A DNA stretch of 64,000 bases from Lathyrus oleraceus (taxonomy: Eukaryota > Streptophyta > Magnoliopsida > Fabales > Fabaceae), in assembly GCF_024323335.1 (NCBI RefSeq), contig NC_066582.1:95139444-95203443 (forward strand). The letters run 5' to 3'. The notes under the pieces were generated by a model. It was not told the origin of the DNA, searched no databases, and saw nothing but the letters and a program-made list of their open reading frames with translations. A program made the translations under genes and the position numbers. Of the stretch, positions 44,775 to 56,546 are shown one piece after another (positions within the stretch are counted from its first letter, which is position 1; each line of letters starts with the position of its first letter).

Positions 44775-46108
44775 TGTTGGTGTAATCCCTAGAGGCCAAT
44801 ACTTTTGGTACTTGTATCGGATTATTTATTAATAATAAAAGGCTTTTTCTTTATTAGGATTGTTTAATAAAGTCCCTAGAATAGCTAGTCCGTTTAATGT
44901 ATCAAGTGTGACTTAATCATGAGATCACATTAAACATAAGGACACTATTCTTAAAGTATTCCTAGTCGAGCCTTATTGTGAAGTGAGATAACATTAAAGC
45001 ATTAAGATTATTATGTATATAGACTGATGATCACATCTCATGGATCATGGATAAGGAGTTATCAAGTCTTAAACATAAGTATGAATATTAAGAGTAATAT
45101 TTATGCTGGATTGACCCGCTATGAGAATACTATATAGAATGTTATGCAAAGTGTCATAAGTTATTCTCATGGTGATAATGGTGTATACCACCCTTCGACC
45201 TGAAACCACTATGGACCCTAGATGTAGAGTCGAGTGCCTTATTGCTGATCAAACATTGTCCGTAACTGGATGACCATAAAGACAGTTGATGGGTACTCCA
45301 CGAAGCATGCTAAGGGACATGAGTGACCTAGATAGAATTTTCCCATCCTGCGTAACAGAATAAATGTCTATGGGCCCAATATTGAACTGGACAAGGATTA
45401 CACGGTTTATGCCTTGTGTTCAATATAGACATAAGGGAAAAAGGGTAATTGTACACATAAGTATTATCATAAAAGGATTTGTCAAATCACATGACATTTT
45501 CGTGTCTTGGGTAGCAGTGATGTGTTGCTAGATACCGCTCACTGTTTATTATATTAAATATGTGATTTAATATAATTGTCAATGCCACGAAAACCTACAG
45601 GGTCACACACAAAAGGACAAATTGATGAGAGATAGAGTAACTAAGGAACACCGTAAGGTACGATGCACTTAAGTGAATTGTAGGATATCGTAAGGTACGG
45701 TGTACTTAAGTAGAATACGAAATATGGTAAGGTACCACACGCTTAAGTGATTTTGGCATATTATAAGATATGGGCCACATACACTTAAGTGGGTCTTTTA
45801 GCTTGTAGCCCACACAAGTGGTTCTATAAATAGAACCCTTGTGCAGAAGCATTTGTGCAGTTGCAATTTCGTTTCTGTCTCTCTCTCTCTCTCTCATTCA
45901 AAGCCTTCATTCGTAGCAGCTAGCACTGAGATTGAAGGAATCCGTTCGTGTGGACTGAGTAGAGGCGTTGTCATCGTTTAGCATTCGTGATCGCTCTGTA
46001 GATCCGCATCAAAGGTTTCAATCGTCACAAGAGGTAACGATTCTATCACTGATCATGCCCATTCGTAAGGATCACCAAAGGAGAAATTTTTTAAACTCCG
46101 CTACATTT
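44775..46108 (+). repeat. COP-D 3' LTR (3' end missing)
   Basis: Uninterrupted copy of the LTR that OGRE-1 split at the 5' end. TATAAATA is at 45825-45832 and (TC)9 near 45878-45895. Homology to the 5' LTR stops at CTACATTTT (about 46108), roughly 30 bases short of the expected CTCCTTCA end. Beyond is SIRE-A 3' sequence, so the junction is a deletion rather than an original insertion border. Confidence 0.9.
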
Positions 46109-46402
46109 TGTAGGTACTTGAAGGTCATATGCAAGCATTTTCAAATCAAGATTGATCTTTCAAGACACAATGTCATATGATATGGTAGTTTATAAAAGTT
46201 CCATTTATTGAAAAGATATTTTAAAGAATCATCAACGTTGATATAAACTTTGATATAAAATCCTTGAAGGAGATAAGTGCCAAATTTTATGATATTAGTT
46301 TTCAATTATAAATGTATCCTTCCTATGTTATCACTTTGCTTTGTACTTTATTCTACTTTGCCTTCTTTTTGATGATGTCAAAAGGGGGAGAAATAGTAGG
46401 TA
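46109..46402 (+). other. SIRE-A 3' internal end with polypurine tract
   Basis: Non-coding. Ends TTTTTGATGATGTCAAAAGG followed by GGGAGAAATAG, the usual SIRE-type polypurine tract before the 3' LTR. Everything between the gag fragment at 4405 and this point of SIRE-A has been lost. Confidence 0.6.
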
Positions 46403-46549
46403 TTATATTTGTCTTATTCATAATTCTTTCAAGGGATAATTCCTTGAATTGAAAAGTTAAGGGGGGGATATAAAAGATAGAGAGAGATTCTAGTTGCTAC
46501 TCAATATTTCAAAAAGTCACATATTGAAGCAACTCTTTGATGAACAAGT

Positions 46550-46658
<109 letters not shown>

Positions 46659-47084
46659 TAAAAATATATGTGACTTATCATAAAAATAATGCATATTCAT
46701 ATTAAAACTTTCATGCGTTTTTTAAAATGATTTTGAAACGAACCATTCTGTTTTTGGTAAAATATGGCATTTCTAACCAACTTAAAAGCACATTAAAACC
46801 AACACAATTTTCAAAATTTAGTTAAAATGTAAAAATACCTTAATTTTTGAAAATTTGACTGGTGTAACTGGTTACATAATTTCAGGTAACCGGTTACACA
46901 TTAAATTTTTTTCAATTTTTGAGTATTGCTTCAGGTGTAATCGATAACGCTTTTTTTGGTAAACGGTTACCACTGAAGCAACGACAATGATTCACTCATT
47001 TTCTGATCCAAACGAGTTTTTGAGTGCTATTATCAGCCATTACATATTTTTATGCATACACACACTTCCAAATATGTGTTAAGG

Positions 47085-47087
<3 letters not shown>

Positions 47088-47152
<65 letters not shown>
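47088..47152. repeat. (AT)32 microsatellite
   Basis: 65 bp of pure AT; the 5' LTR has ACTAAATATACCATG at this place, so the expansion is specific to this copy. Confidence 0.97.
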
Positions 47153-47154
<2 letters not shown>

Positions 47155-47415
47155 TGCGTTTTAGAATTTGAAATGAATCTCTCTTTCATAGTAATTCAAA
47201 CTCATTACTCTCTCATTTTCAAAACAAGTGCTTTGTGACTTAACTTTTTGTCTGAAACTTACAGTATACATTTTCATTCATCTATGAAAGTTTCAACACT
47301 AGAATCATTGAGAACTTCTGTTACATATTATGAGTTGCCTACTTGATAGAGAAGATCAATTATAGGAATCGACATACATTGTTATACAACTTTAAACACT
47401 CGGTCAAATGATAAA

Positions 47416-48625
47416 TGTTGATTCTAAGTGTTGGCAGCAATTTTGGTAAAACTAAAGAGTGCTCACAAGATGTTATGTGTGATGTCTTAACATAAGATAT
47501 CCTATGTACCTACTGGAGTTCAAGAACATGTGCATGCAGGATTGTTTCAGAATGCCACATACAAGGCCATGGCTTCTGATATTGGATGTACCTGCTGGAG
47601 CTTAAATGAAAGACATGTTCATGCAGGATTGTTTCAGATGACATACACAATGTCATGACATCTGATATGGCTGTATCTGCTGGAAGTTATAAAAGGAATT
47701 ATTGGATTATGCAGGATTTTTCCTGGATGTCAGACCCGATGTCATGACATCCTGTAGACAGAACATTCAGTATGAATGTCTGGTGTTTTGTGATTGCACA
47801 ATTAATGGCAATCTTTGGATGATTGAAGATATGGCTAGCTGGCGCATTCAATCATGGATTACAACCAGATTTACTTATTTTCCAAGGAGATCTAAACAGC
47901 TGTTATAAAAAGATTTAATTGGAAAATAGATTTAGGGTTTTCAAGATGTCCAAGCCCAGCAGAAGGCTTCTATAAAAAGGGACTTAGAAAACCTATTTGA
48001 ACACACAACCAAGACTGAGCGAAATACATAGAGAGAGCTAGGGTTGGTGTCTGTTTAGTCGTAAGACTTGTAGGTCATTCAAGTCATCCATTGATGATTG
48101 AATTGGACTGATTTGTGGTTGTAATTTGTCACTCTAAAGCTGTTAAGCAAGAGTGTGTGTCTTCTTGATCAAAGCTTTGAAGCAAGATCAAGAGTGTGTC
48201 TTCTTGATTGAAACTGTGAAGTAAAATCAAGAGTGTGTAATTGAAAAGTATTTTCTTTTCTCAAGGGATTGTTTTTTAAAATCACTGGTGTGTGATTGTT
48301 GTTTAAAATCACTGGTGTGTGATTGTAAAGGAAGTGAGTGGGTTCTCATATCTAAGAGTGCTTAGGTAGAAATTGTACGGGTAGATATTAGGTGATAAAG
48401 ACTGTAACTTGTTGAAGTGTACGGAGAGTCTTTGAACTAATTCTATTTTAGTGAATTTCCTTCCTGGCTTGGTAGCCCCCAGACGTAGGTGAGTTGCACC
48501 GAACTGGGTTAACAATTGCTTGTGTTATTTGCTTTACCATTATGTATTTTTTATCCATCGTGTGTTAACAGATATTAGTGTCGTGACATTACCTTCGACA
48601 TCTTATATCTGATACCAGAATTTCA
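47416..48625 (+). repeat. SIRE-2 5' LTR
   Basis: TGTTGATTCTAAG to GAATTTCA. Holds palindromic words (GATGTCATGACATC at 47738-47751), a TATAAAAAGG box near 47970 and two copies of a 26-28 bp unit TTTAAAATCACTGGTGTGTG at 48272-48330. The GTAGCCCCCAGACGTAGGTG and CACCGAACTGGGTTAACAAT block near 48473-48515 is shared with LARD-E and SIRE-3. Confidence 0.94.
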
Positions 48626-48627
48626 AT

Positions 48628-48639
48628 TGGTATCAGAGC
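48628..48639 (+). promoter_or_regulatory. Primer-binding site of SIRE-2
   Basis: TGGTATCAGAGC, the initiator-Met type, two bases after the LTR. Confidence 0.92.
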
Positions 48640-48692
48640 AGGCATCCTGCTCTGGTTCTGGGTGAGATCTAGGGGCAATACTTTCTGGTACA

Positions 48693-51600
48693 ATGGAGAG
48701 AGATGGAGGATCTGTTCATAGGCCACCAATTTTGGATGGTTCTAACTATGACTATTGGAAACCTCGAATGGTAGCCTTTCTGAAATCCCTTGATAACAAG
48801 GCTTGGAAAGCTGTGTTAACAGGTTGGGTGCATCCTGTCATTACTAAAGAAGGAGAAGCCACCACTGGGAAGAAGCCTGAAGAACAATGATCCAAGGAGG
48901 AGGATAATCTTGCTCTTGGAAACTATAAAGCCTTGAATGCAATATTCAATGGGGTAGACAAGAATATTTTCAGGCTGGTAAACAACTGTGAAGTGGCCAA
49001 AGATGCTTGGGACATTCTCAAGACCACTCATGAAGGCACCTCTAGGGTAAAGATGTCTAGACTTCAGCTGCTCACCTCCAAGTTTGAAAACTTAAGGATG
49101 AAGGAAGATGAAAACATTCATGAATTTCACATGAGTATCCTTGAAATTGCTAATGCTTCAGGAGCCCTGGGAGAGAAGATGATAGATGAAAAGCTGGTAA
49201 AAAAAATACTCAGGTCACTCCCTAAGTGATTTGCAATGAAGGTGACTGCCATAGAAGAGTCTCAAGACATTTCCAACATGAGGGTAAATGAGCTAATTGG
49301 TTCCCTCCAAACCTTTGAGATGGGATTGAAGGATGGAACTGAAAAGAAAACCAAAAGCATTGCCTTCATATCAACCACAGAAGAGGAAAATAGTCAAGAT
49401 GTGGATAAAGAGTGGGCCAATGAAGTTGCAATGTTGGGGAGACAATTCAACAGATTGTTAAAGAAAATGGATGTAAGAGTCAAGGCAAATGTCAAGAACA
49501 TCTCACCTGACATCAGCAATGGAAGAAGAGTAAGGTCAGAGGAGAAGCCCAAAGAAGGAAAAGAAGTAAAGTGCTATGAATGTGATGGGTATGGACACAT
49601 TAGAACTGAATGTGGAACCTACCTCAAGAAGCAGAAGATGAGTCTTGCTGCCACCTGGTCAGATGAGAGTGATACAGAGGAGGATGCAAATCTTGTGACT
49701 GCTTTGACAGGAAGATGGGGATCTGATGAAGACTCAAGTGATGGTGAAGTAACCTTTGAGGAATTGGCCTCTACCTATAGAGAGTTGTGTCATAAAAGTG
49801 TAGAGCTGAGCAAGCAGGTTTTAAACCAGAAGAAAGAAATAACTCAACTTGAGAATGAGAAGGTAGAATACTTGGAAACCATCTCCAAGTTACAAACAGA
49901 AGCAGTGGTTCTGAATGCCAAGCTAGTTGAAAATCCACAAGCTGAAAGTCAGAAGATAGCACAACTGGAAAGAGAGAAGGCAGACCATGTGAAAACCATC
50001 TCTAAGTTTAAAACTGAAGTCATGTTTCTAAATTCTAAACTAGAAGAGATGAACAAGTATGTAAGGATGTTAAGCAATGGATCTGACTCCTTAGACAAGA
50101 TTCTCCAAACTGGACAAATAATAGGAGACAAATCTGGCATTGGGTATAATGACTCAAAGCCTGAGAGCAGTTACACTGGTGCCAAATCCCAAGCCAAACC
50201 TAAGTGCATCTATAATAAAAGTAAACTTGTGATGTCACATCATATGTTCCAACATTAGAGGAGAAAACAGCAGAAAGGGAAACACCAGAGATGGAGATGC
50301 CATCACTGTGGGAAGTTTGGTCATCTGAAGCCTTTCTGCTATAAACTGTATGGTTATCCTAGGCATACTCATCATCAGAATCACTATCAACCCAGACCCA
50401 AATAGCATATGCCTGTCAACAAAAAGCAATGGGTTCCTAAGACTAATGTTACAAGTCTAATAGCTCACACTTCCTTCAGAGTTTCAGCCAATGAAGATTG
50501 GTATTTTGACAGTGGGTGCTCCAAACACATGACTGGAAACAAAAACCTGCTGACTGGCATTCATCCTCATGCCACAAGCTATGTAACCTTTGGTGATGGA
50601 GCAAAGGGTGAAATCAATGGGATTGGTAAGCTTGATTACCCTGGAATTCCTGATCTTGACAATGTCCTACTTGTTAAGGGCTTGACTGCAAATCTAATAA
50701 GCATCAGTCAACTATGTGACCAAGATTTAAATGTTAACTTCACTAAAACTGAATGTCTGATTACCAACAAAGAAAGTGAAGTAATCATGGAAGGAGTCAG
50801 AACCAAAGACAACTGTTACATGTGGAACTCTCAAATTAGTTACTCCTCAAAATGTACCTCAGTCAAGGAGAAAGGGATGAAGATGATTATATCTGCTAGA
50901 GAAACTCCCAAATTGAAAGCCTGTGGGAAATGTCAGACAAGGATGTCACACCAGAAACTCAGACTTAACATCACTTCCAAAGGGTTGAAACTCCTCCATA
51001 TGAAGTTGATGGGACCCATTCAGGTGGAAAGCCTTGGTGGAAAGAAGTTTGCAGTGGTAGATGATTTCTCCAGATACATCTGGACCAAAAACAAATCTGA
51101 TGTGGTTGAAATCTTCAAAGATTGTTGTCTGAAACCTCAAGGAGAAAAGCTCATGGTGGCTCAAACAGATGTGGATAATATTGGGTTTGGTAGGAGGTCA
51201 GATCAGATGGTAGAACATGTTGCTCGTCAAATGCAGTCTGAAGTTGGGAAGAGCTTTGTTGGACTTGGGCTACAAGTCAAGCAGATAGAAAAGTCTATTT
51301 TTCCATCTCAAAGCAAATGTGCCAAGAACAATGTTAAGAAGATTGGCATGAAGAGTGCAAGCACTCATGCTCCTACACATTCGAAAGTATTCAAAGATGA
51401 AAATGGTGTTTGTGCTATATATCAAGCTAAATACATAGCAGCTAGAAGTAGCTGTTCTCAACAGGGTTGGTTGAAACTAATGGTGACTGAACACAATGTC
51501 AGACAAGATGTCAGGACAGTGTACTGTGACAACCTGAGTGCTATAACTATTTCCAAAAATCCTGTTCAGCACAGCAGGACAAAGCACATTGATATTAGTC

Positions 51601-51758
51601 ATCACTTTATTAGAGAACTGATGGAAGAGAAAATCATAGCACTAGAGCATGTTACTACTGAAAAGCAATTAGCAGACATTTTCACTAAAGCTTTGGATGC
51701 CAATCAATTTGAATGGTTAAGGGGGAAGTTGGGGATCTGTGTTCATGAGAACCTATAG
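48693..51758 (+). pseudogene. pol: SIRE-2 gag-pol frame: four stops, large in-frame deletions
   Basis: A single reading frame from ATG 48693 to TAG 51756, broken only by stops at 48888, 49227, 50256 and 50403. Gag: PPILDGSNYDYWKPRMVAFL, knuckle CYECDGYGHIRTEC near 49571 and a coiled-coil tail. A second knuckle CHHCGKFGHLKPFC is near 50304, between stops. Protease motif FDSGCSKHMTG is near 50505. Integrase has lost its His pair, and the first core Asp position reads Lys (LLHMKLMGP). It is fused to the RT active-site region, where YVDD is replaced by DVDN near 51171, then to the RNase H end (TVYCDNLSAITISKNPVQHS). The part from 50409 to 51758 is an open 449-codon frame. It cannot replicate itself. 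Confidence 0.9.
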
Positions 51759-52414
51759 CAAGCAAAGGAGTTTGTGGTTATCCCAGAGGATATTTTTGAC
51801 TGGGAAAACTGTGTTGTGGCAAGGACTAGACTGTGTGGCTGGAAGCTATTCTGATACTGATGTTTGAAAGATTGAAGTTTTTTAAATAAGGTCACCTTTG
51901 GTCAATTTTGACTAAAAAGGGGGAGAAGTGCTGATATGGAAGCTGTTGTGGAAGTTGGATGTGGCTGGACAGAAGGACATCTATTATTGAAAGAAGTGCA
52001 CAGGTGCTACAATAGAATGTTGTTCTGTTTACAGATGTCTGATATGATGCACAGGTCTTGATGTTGAAGCAGATGTCAGTATGACATTCTGGCTGGTACA
52101 GGTACTGGAGTTCAGTAGCTGTTATGTTTGTTGTATGCACAGATTTAGGGGGAGAAGGAGTACCCTTGTGTATTGTGCATTTGTGTGTCTTACTAGTTGC
52201 ATCCATAACTAGTAATTCTGTTGTTTGTTGGACAGATTTAGGGGGAGGAGAAGTACTCTTATGCATGTGTGTATTACTAGTAGCCATAGCTAGTAATTGT
52301 TTTGCTTCTGCTGCTGATTAAACTTCTGTTATGTTGTTTAAACTGCTGATAGTTTACCTTGTGAACAAAAAGGACAGATATATGTTTTAGCCAAAATTTT
52401 CCAAAGGGGGAGTT
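51759..52414 (+). other. SIRE-2 3' untranslated region
   Basis: Non-coding, with four polypurine-like runs: AAAAAGGGGGAGAAG near 51914, TTTAGGGGGAGAAGG near 52143, TTTAGGGGGAGGAG near 52228 and CCAAAGGGGGAGTT at 52401-52414. Only the last borders the LTR. Confidence 0.75.
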
Positions 52415-53678
52415 TGTTGATTCTAAGTGTTGGCAGCAATTTTGGTAAAACTAAAGAGTGTTCACAAGATGTTATGTGTGATGTCTTAACATAAGATATC
52501 CTATGTACCTGCTGGAGTTCAAGAACATGTGCATGCATGATTATTTCAGAATGCCACATACAATGTCATGGCTTCTGATATTGGATGTACCTGCTGGAGC
52601 TTAAATGAAAGACATATTCATGCAGGATTGTTTCAGATGACATACACAATGTCATGACATCTGATATGGTTGTACCTGCTGGAAGTTATAAAAGGAATTA
52701 TTGGATTATGCAGGACTTTTCCAGGATGTCAGACCCGATGTCATGACATCCTGTACACAGAACATTCAGTATGAATGTCTGGTGTTTTGTGATTGCACAA
52801 TTAATGACAATCTTTGGATGATTGAAGATATGGCTAGCTGGCGCATTCAATCATGGATTACAACCAGATTTACTTATTTTCCAAGGATATCTAAACAACT
52901 GTTATAAAAAGATTTAATTGGAAAATAGATTTAGGGTTTTCAAGATGTCCAAGCCCAGCAGAAGGCTTCTATAAAAAGGGACTTAGAAAACCTGTTTGAA
53001 CACACAACCAAGACTGAGCGAAATACATAGAGAGAGCTAGGGTTGGTGTCTGTTTAGTCGTAAGACTTGTAGGTCATTCAAGTCATCCATTGATGATTGA
53101 ATTGGACTGATTTGTGGTTGTAATTTGTCACTCTAAAGCTGTTAAGCAAGAGTGTGTGTCTTCTTGATCAAAGCTTTGAAGCAAGATCAAGAGTGTGTCT
53201 TCTTGATTGAAACTGTGAAGTAAAATCAAGAGTGTGTAATTGAAAAGTATTTTCTTTTCTCAAGGGATTGTTGTTTAAAATCACTGGTGTGTGATTGTTG
53301 TTTAAAACCACTGGTGTGTGATTGTTGTATAAAATCACTGGTGTGTGATTGTTGTTTAAAATCACTGGTGTGTGATTGTAAAGGAAGTGAGTGGGTTCTC
53401 ATATCTAAGAGTGCTTAGGTAGAAATTGCACGGGTAGAGATTAGGTGATAAAGACTGTAACTTGTTGAAGTTTACGGAGAGTCTTTGAACTAATTCTATT
53501 TTAGTGAATTTCCTTCCTGGCTTGGTAGCCCCCAGACGTAGGTGAGTTGCACCGAACTGGGTTAACAATTGCTTGTGTTATTTGTTTTACCATTTTGTAT
53601 TTTTTATCCATTGTGTGTTAACAGATATTAGTGTCGTGACATTACCTTCGACATCTTATATTTGATACCAGAATTTCA
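52415..53678 (+). repeat. SIRE-2 3' LTR
   Basis: Copy of the 5' LTR, longer by 54 bp because the TTTAAAATCACTGGTGTGTG unit stands about four times (53268-53380) instead of two. The palindrome is at 52737-52750. It is followed by ATAAA. Confidence 0.95.
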
Positions 53679-53683
53679 ATAAA

Positions 53684-54233
53684 AAAGGATAAATTGGATT
53701 GGAAGGAGTCCTTATCCAACAAAGATACTCATATGATAAAAGTGGTCTTGGTCACTCAAATTTTTCAAAACCAAGTACCAGCAAAACTGTATTTGTTAAG
53801 GCTAAGGATCAACCATCCAAAGAGAAAGTAAACAATCCTAAAGTTGTTCATCATTATCCTAAAAATAAAAGATTTCCTAAAAAGAAATATTATGTTCCTA
53901 GATATATAAGCAACTTTGAACCTACTTGTTTTTATTGCGGAATAATTGGCCATACACCAAATGCGTGCTATGTTAGAAATTTCAGCGTAGCAAGTGGGCA
54001 TTATGTATGGGTAAAGAAAGGCACTAATTATGAAGGACCCAAAGAAATTTTGGTACCTAACAAAACTTAATTATGTTTTATAGGTATGCTTGAAAAACAC
54101 TTCAAACCTCTGGTATCTTGACAGTGGTTGTTCCAAGCATATGACGGGAGACATTAACAAATTTTCAAATCTAGCATTGAAGGCCAAGGGTTATGTCACA
54201 TATGGTGATAACAACAAAGGGAGAATTCTTGGC
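53684..54233 (+). pseudogene. SIRE-B gag end and protease start
   Basis: Frame at 53699-54070: ends of Gag with IQQRYSYDKSGLG and the CCHC knuckle CFYCGIIGHTPNAC near 53926, ending at TAA 54068. In another frame (from about 54090) the protease motif LWYLDSGCSKHMTGDINKF continues to GDNNKGRILGIG, where SIRE-3 is inserted. Family position: gag-protease junction of a SIRE-like copia polyprotein. Upstream gag is missing; the sequence joins the SIRE-A 3' LTR near 47402. Confidence 0.8.
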
Positions 54234-54238
54234 ATAGG

Positions 54239-55727
54239 TGAAATTCTAGTTAACAGACTTTCGATGTCACACGTGGTGTTATGACATCCAATTCTGCGCA
54301 GACAAGAATTATGCAGAACTTAAAAGGTAAGTGCAGTAAATAACACAAGGAATTGTTTATCCAGTTCAGTGTCACACACACCTACGTTTGGGGGCTACCA
54401 AGCCAGGGAGGAAATCCACTATTAGTAGTATTAATTCAGACCTTAAACCAACTGTTTAACCCTATCACTTAATACCTACCCAATGCAATTTCAATCTTAC
54501 TCTAAGATCAGAGTTCCTACTCACTCCCCCTCAATCACCTCAGTGATTACAACCTTTAATTAAGATTAAAGATAATTGTGAAGTCACACTTCAAACAACT
54601 CTTGATTGTGCTTAACAGCTTTAATCAAGATACACAGCACTCACGCTTAAAAGCTTCGAGTGACACAACACTTATAACTCAATGAACACCCTATACCAAT
54701 GCAATCATCTAAGTGATAATGGCTTGGCTCACAAGATACACCTAATACAAGACACACACAAAAATACAGCAGTGAAGTATGATGAACAAATAAAATCTTC
54801 ACGCCTAAAATCCCCGAGTTCTGAATGAAGGATAGCCATCCTTTTATATTGCAGCACTTGGGCCTTGTACTTGTATTTCCTGAAATTAAGGTCAAGCAAG
54901 TTAACCTAATTTCCACATATTAGGGTACTAACAAATAGGCTATTTGTTAGGTTCATTAATTGTAGCTTAGTTGTTAGTTTCCTGGATTTTAGCTCAGCTG
55001 TTGACTTCCTGAAGAATAGCCTGAGAAAACTGCTAAAACAGAAAAACTAACCAACCTACAATTTAGCATATGCTATCAGGAATGAATGTCACGACATTCA
55101 GTTTGACGTCCACATCATAGACCATATGCTAAGTCTGTTTTTCCTGAAAACAGACTGTACAAAGTGTTGTACTGTACATGACCACTCAGTCCGTACTTCA
55201 GTATCAGCTTACATTAATAAATGTCACAATATCCAATTTGACATTTACACAAAGAGCCTTATGCCATGTCTGTTATCCTCCTGAAGAACAAACTGAGATA
55301 CATACTGAACTGTAGTAGAAAACCAACCTGCCTATTATTCAGTATATGCTGTCAATGATGAATGTCATAACATCCAGTTTGACATTCAGACAGTGGGCCT
55401 TATGCCAGGTCTGTTATTTCCTTGATAAACAGACTGAAAATAAATACTGAGTTATAACAGAACACCAACTGTTCAATTCCTCAGTATCTGCTGTCAGGGA
55501 TGAATGTCATAACATCTAGTTTGACATTCAGTAAGTCCTGTATTAGCTAAACCTGCAGCATACTACTCAAGTATGTCATGACATCAGTCAAGACATCAGA
55601 GTACAGCTAGATATTCTAACACACAATGCAGTCAAACAAACATCTCCACAGCATGTCATGACATCAGTCAAGACATTAGAATCCAGCTAGTGTTTTACCA
55701 TAAAATGCAGCCAATCAAACATCTATA
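54239..55727 (-). repeat. SIRE-3 3' LTR (left side)
   Basis: On the minus strand it starts TATAGATGTTTG (the right copy has TGTAGATGTTTA, so the first G mutated) and ends TTCA. TATAAAAG box at 54841-54848 (minus). Multiple GAATGTCA and TGTCATGACA words, plus the conserved GGTAGCCCCCA..ACGTAGGTG block near 54377-54410 on the minus strand. Confidence 0.93.
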
Positions 55728-56546
55728 AACTCCCCCTTTGGCAAATTTTTGGCTAAAACAACTTGGCATCACAACAGAGTACACAGCAGCGGAAAACACA
55801 CATCTAGCAGAAAAAAAACTAGCTAATACCCTTAGAGCAGCAGCACACTCACACACATAGAAGTTAAATAAAAACTTCACATATCAGCACACATACAGAA
55901 GTTAAATAAAAACTTCTACCAGCATCCCACACATAGAAGTTAAATAAAAACTTCTAATAGCAGCACACATAAACACACTTACACTCATAGAAGTGGAACA
56001 TCAGCTGCAGCACAACCTCTAGATTAGAGGATCTTGAATATCTGTTTAGCAAAACAATCTGTTGTCCTGGGGCATCACAGGTGTTACTCCCCCTTTTTGT
56101 CAAAAATGTTGCCAAAGCAACACTTTAAATTACAGACCAACATAAATAGAATTACACAAATGACAGAAACACAATCTTGATTTTACTTCATAGTTTCAAT
56201 CAAGAATACCCCCTCTTGATCTTGCTTTACAACTTTGATCAAGACACCACCCACTTGATCTTGCTTCACAGCTTTGATCAAGTAGTCACACACTCTTGCT
56301 TCACAGCAGGTACACCCATATCAGATGCCATGACGTTGAGTCTGACATCTTGACATACTCCTGCATGAACACTTTCTTGAAGTCCAGCAGGCACATAGGC
56401 TGTCTCATGTTAGGATATCCCCTTAACATCTTGTTACCACACTTGCAGTAAGTAACATAACAGTGATCTGTTGTCCAGTCATAGCACACTTTCAATTGTT
56501 TAATAGGTTGAGATATTAAACAATACATCCAAAACATCATTGGTTG
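55728..56546 (-). other. SIRE-3 3' untranslated region
   Basis: Non-coding. Polypurine tract TTTGCCAAAGGGGGAGTT (minus) borders the LTR at 55728-55745; a second run ACAAAAAGGGGGAGTAA lies near 56093-56108. AGAAGTTAAATAAAAACTTC is repeated three times at 55857-55955. Three AATCAAG/CTTGATC repeats run from 56190 to 56290. Confidence 0.75.

Larger units (their letters stand above)
4406..46108 (+). mobile_element. COP-D: Ty1/copia retrotransposon with three nested insertions
   Basis: A copia element with LTRs of about 1.33-1.37 kb, an initiator-Met primer site at 21762, a 1.4 kb leader and one long gag-pol frame (33114-36767, then 44456-44760). It is interrupted by OGRE-1, OGRE-2 and LARD-E. LTR copies differ by roughly 3-4% by eye. 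No TSD is found: 4401-4405 is AAAAG, but the last 30 or so bases of the 3' LTR are missing and joined to other SIRE-A sequence. The protein (TNT1-like gag, AP, INT, RT, RH order) is clearly copia; I could not fix the lineage (Tork/TAR-like is possible). Confidence 0.9.
47416..53678 (+). mobile_element. SIRE-2: internally deleted SIRE/Maximus-like copia element
   Basis: 6,263 bp flanked by ATAAA (47411-47415 and 53679-53683). LTRs are 1210 and 1264 bp, about 2% different apart from extra tandem units in the right one. It keeps primer site, gag-pol frame and polypurine tract CCAAAGGGGGAGTT. Large parts of integrase, RT and RNase H are deleted in frame. The gag C-terminus, DSGCSKHMTG protease and LTR style match the SIRE/Maximus lineage common in legumes (lineage is from memory). 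Confidence 0.92.
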
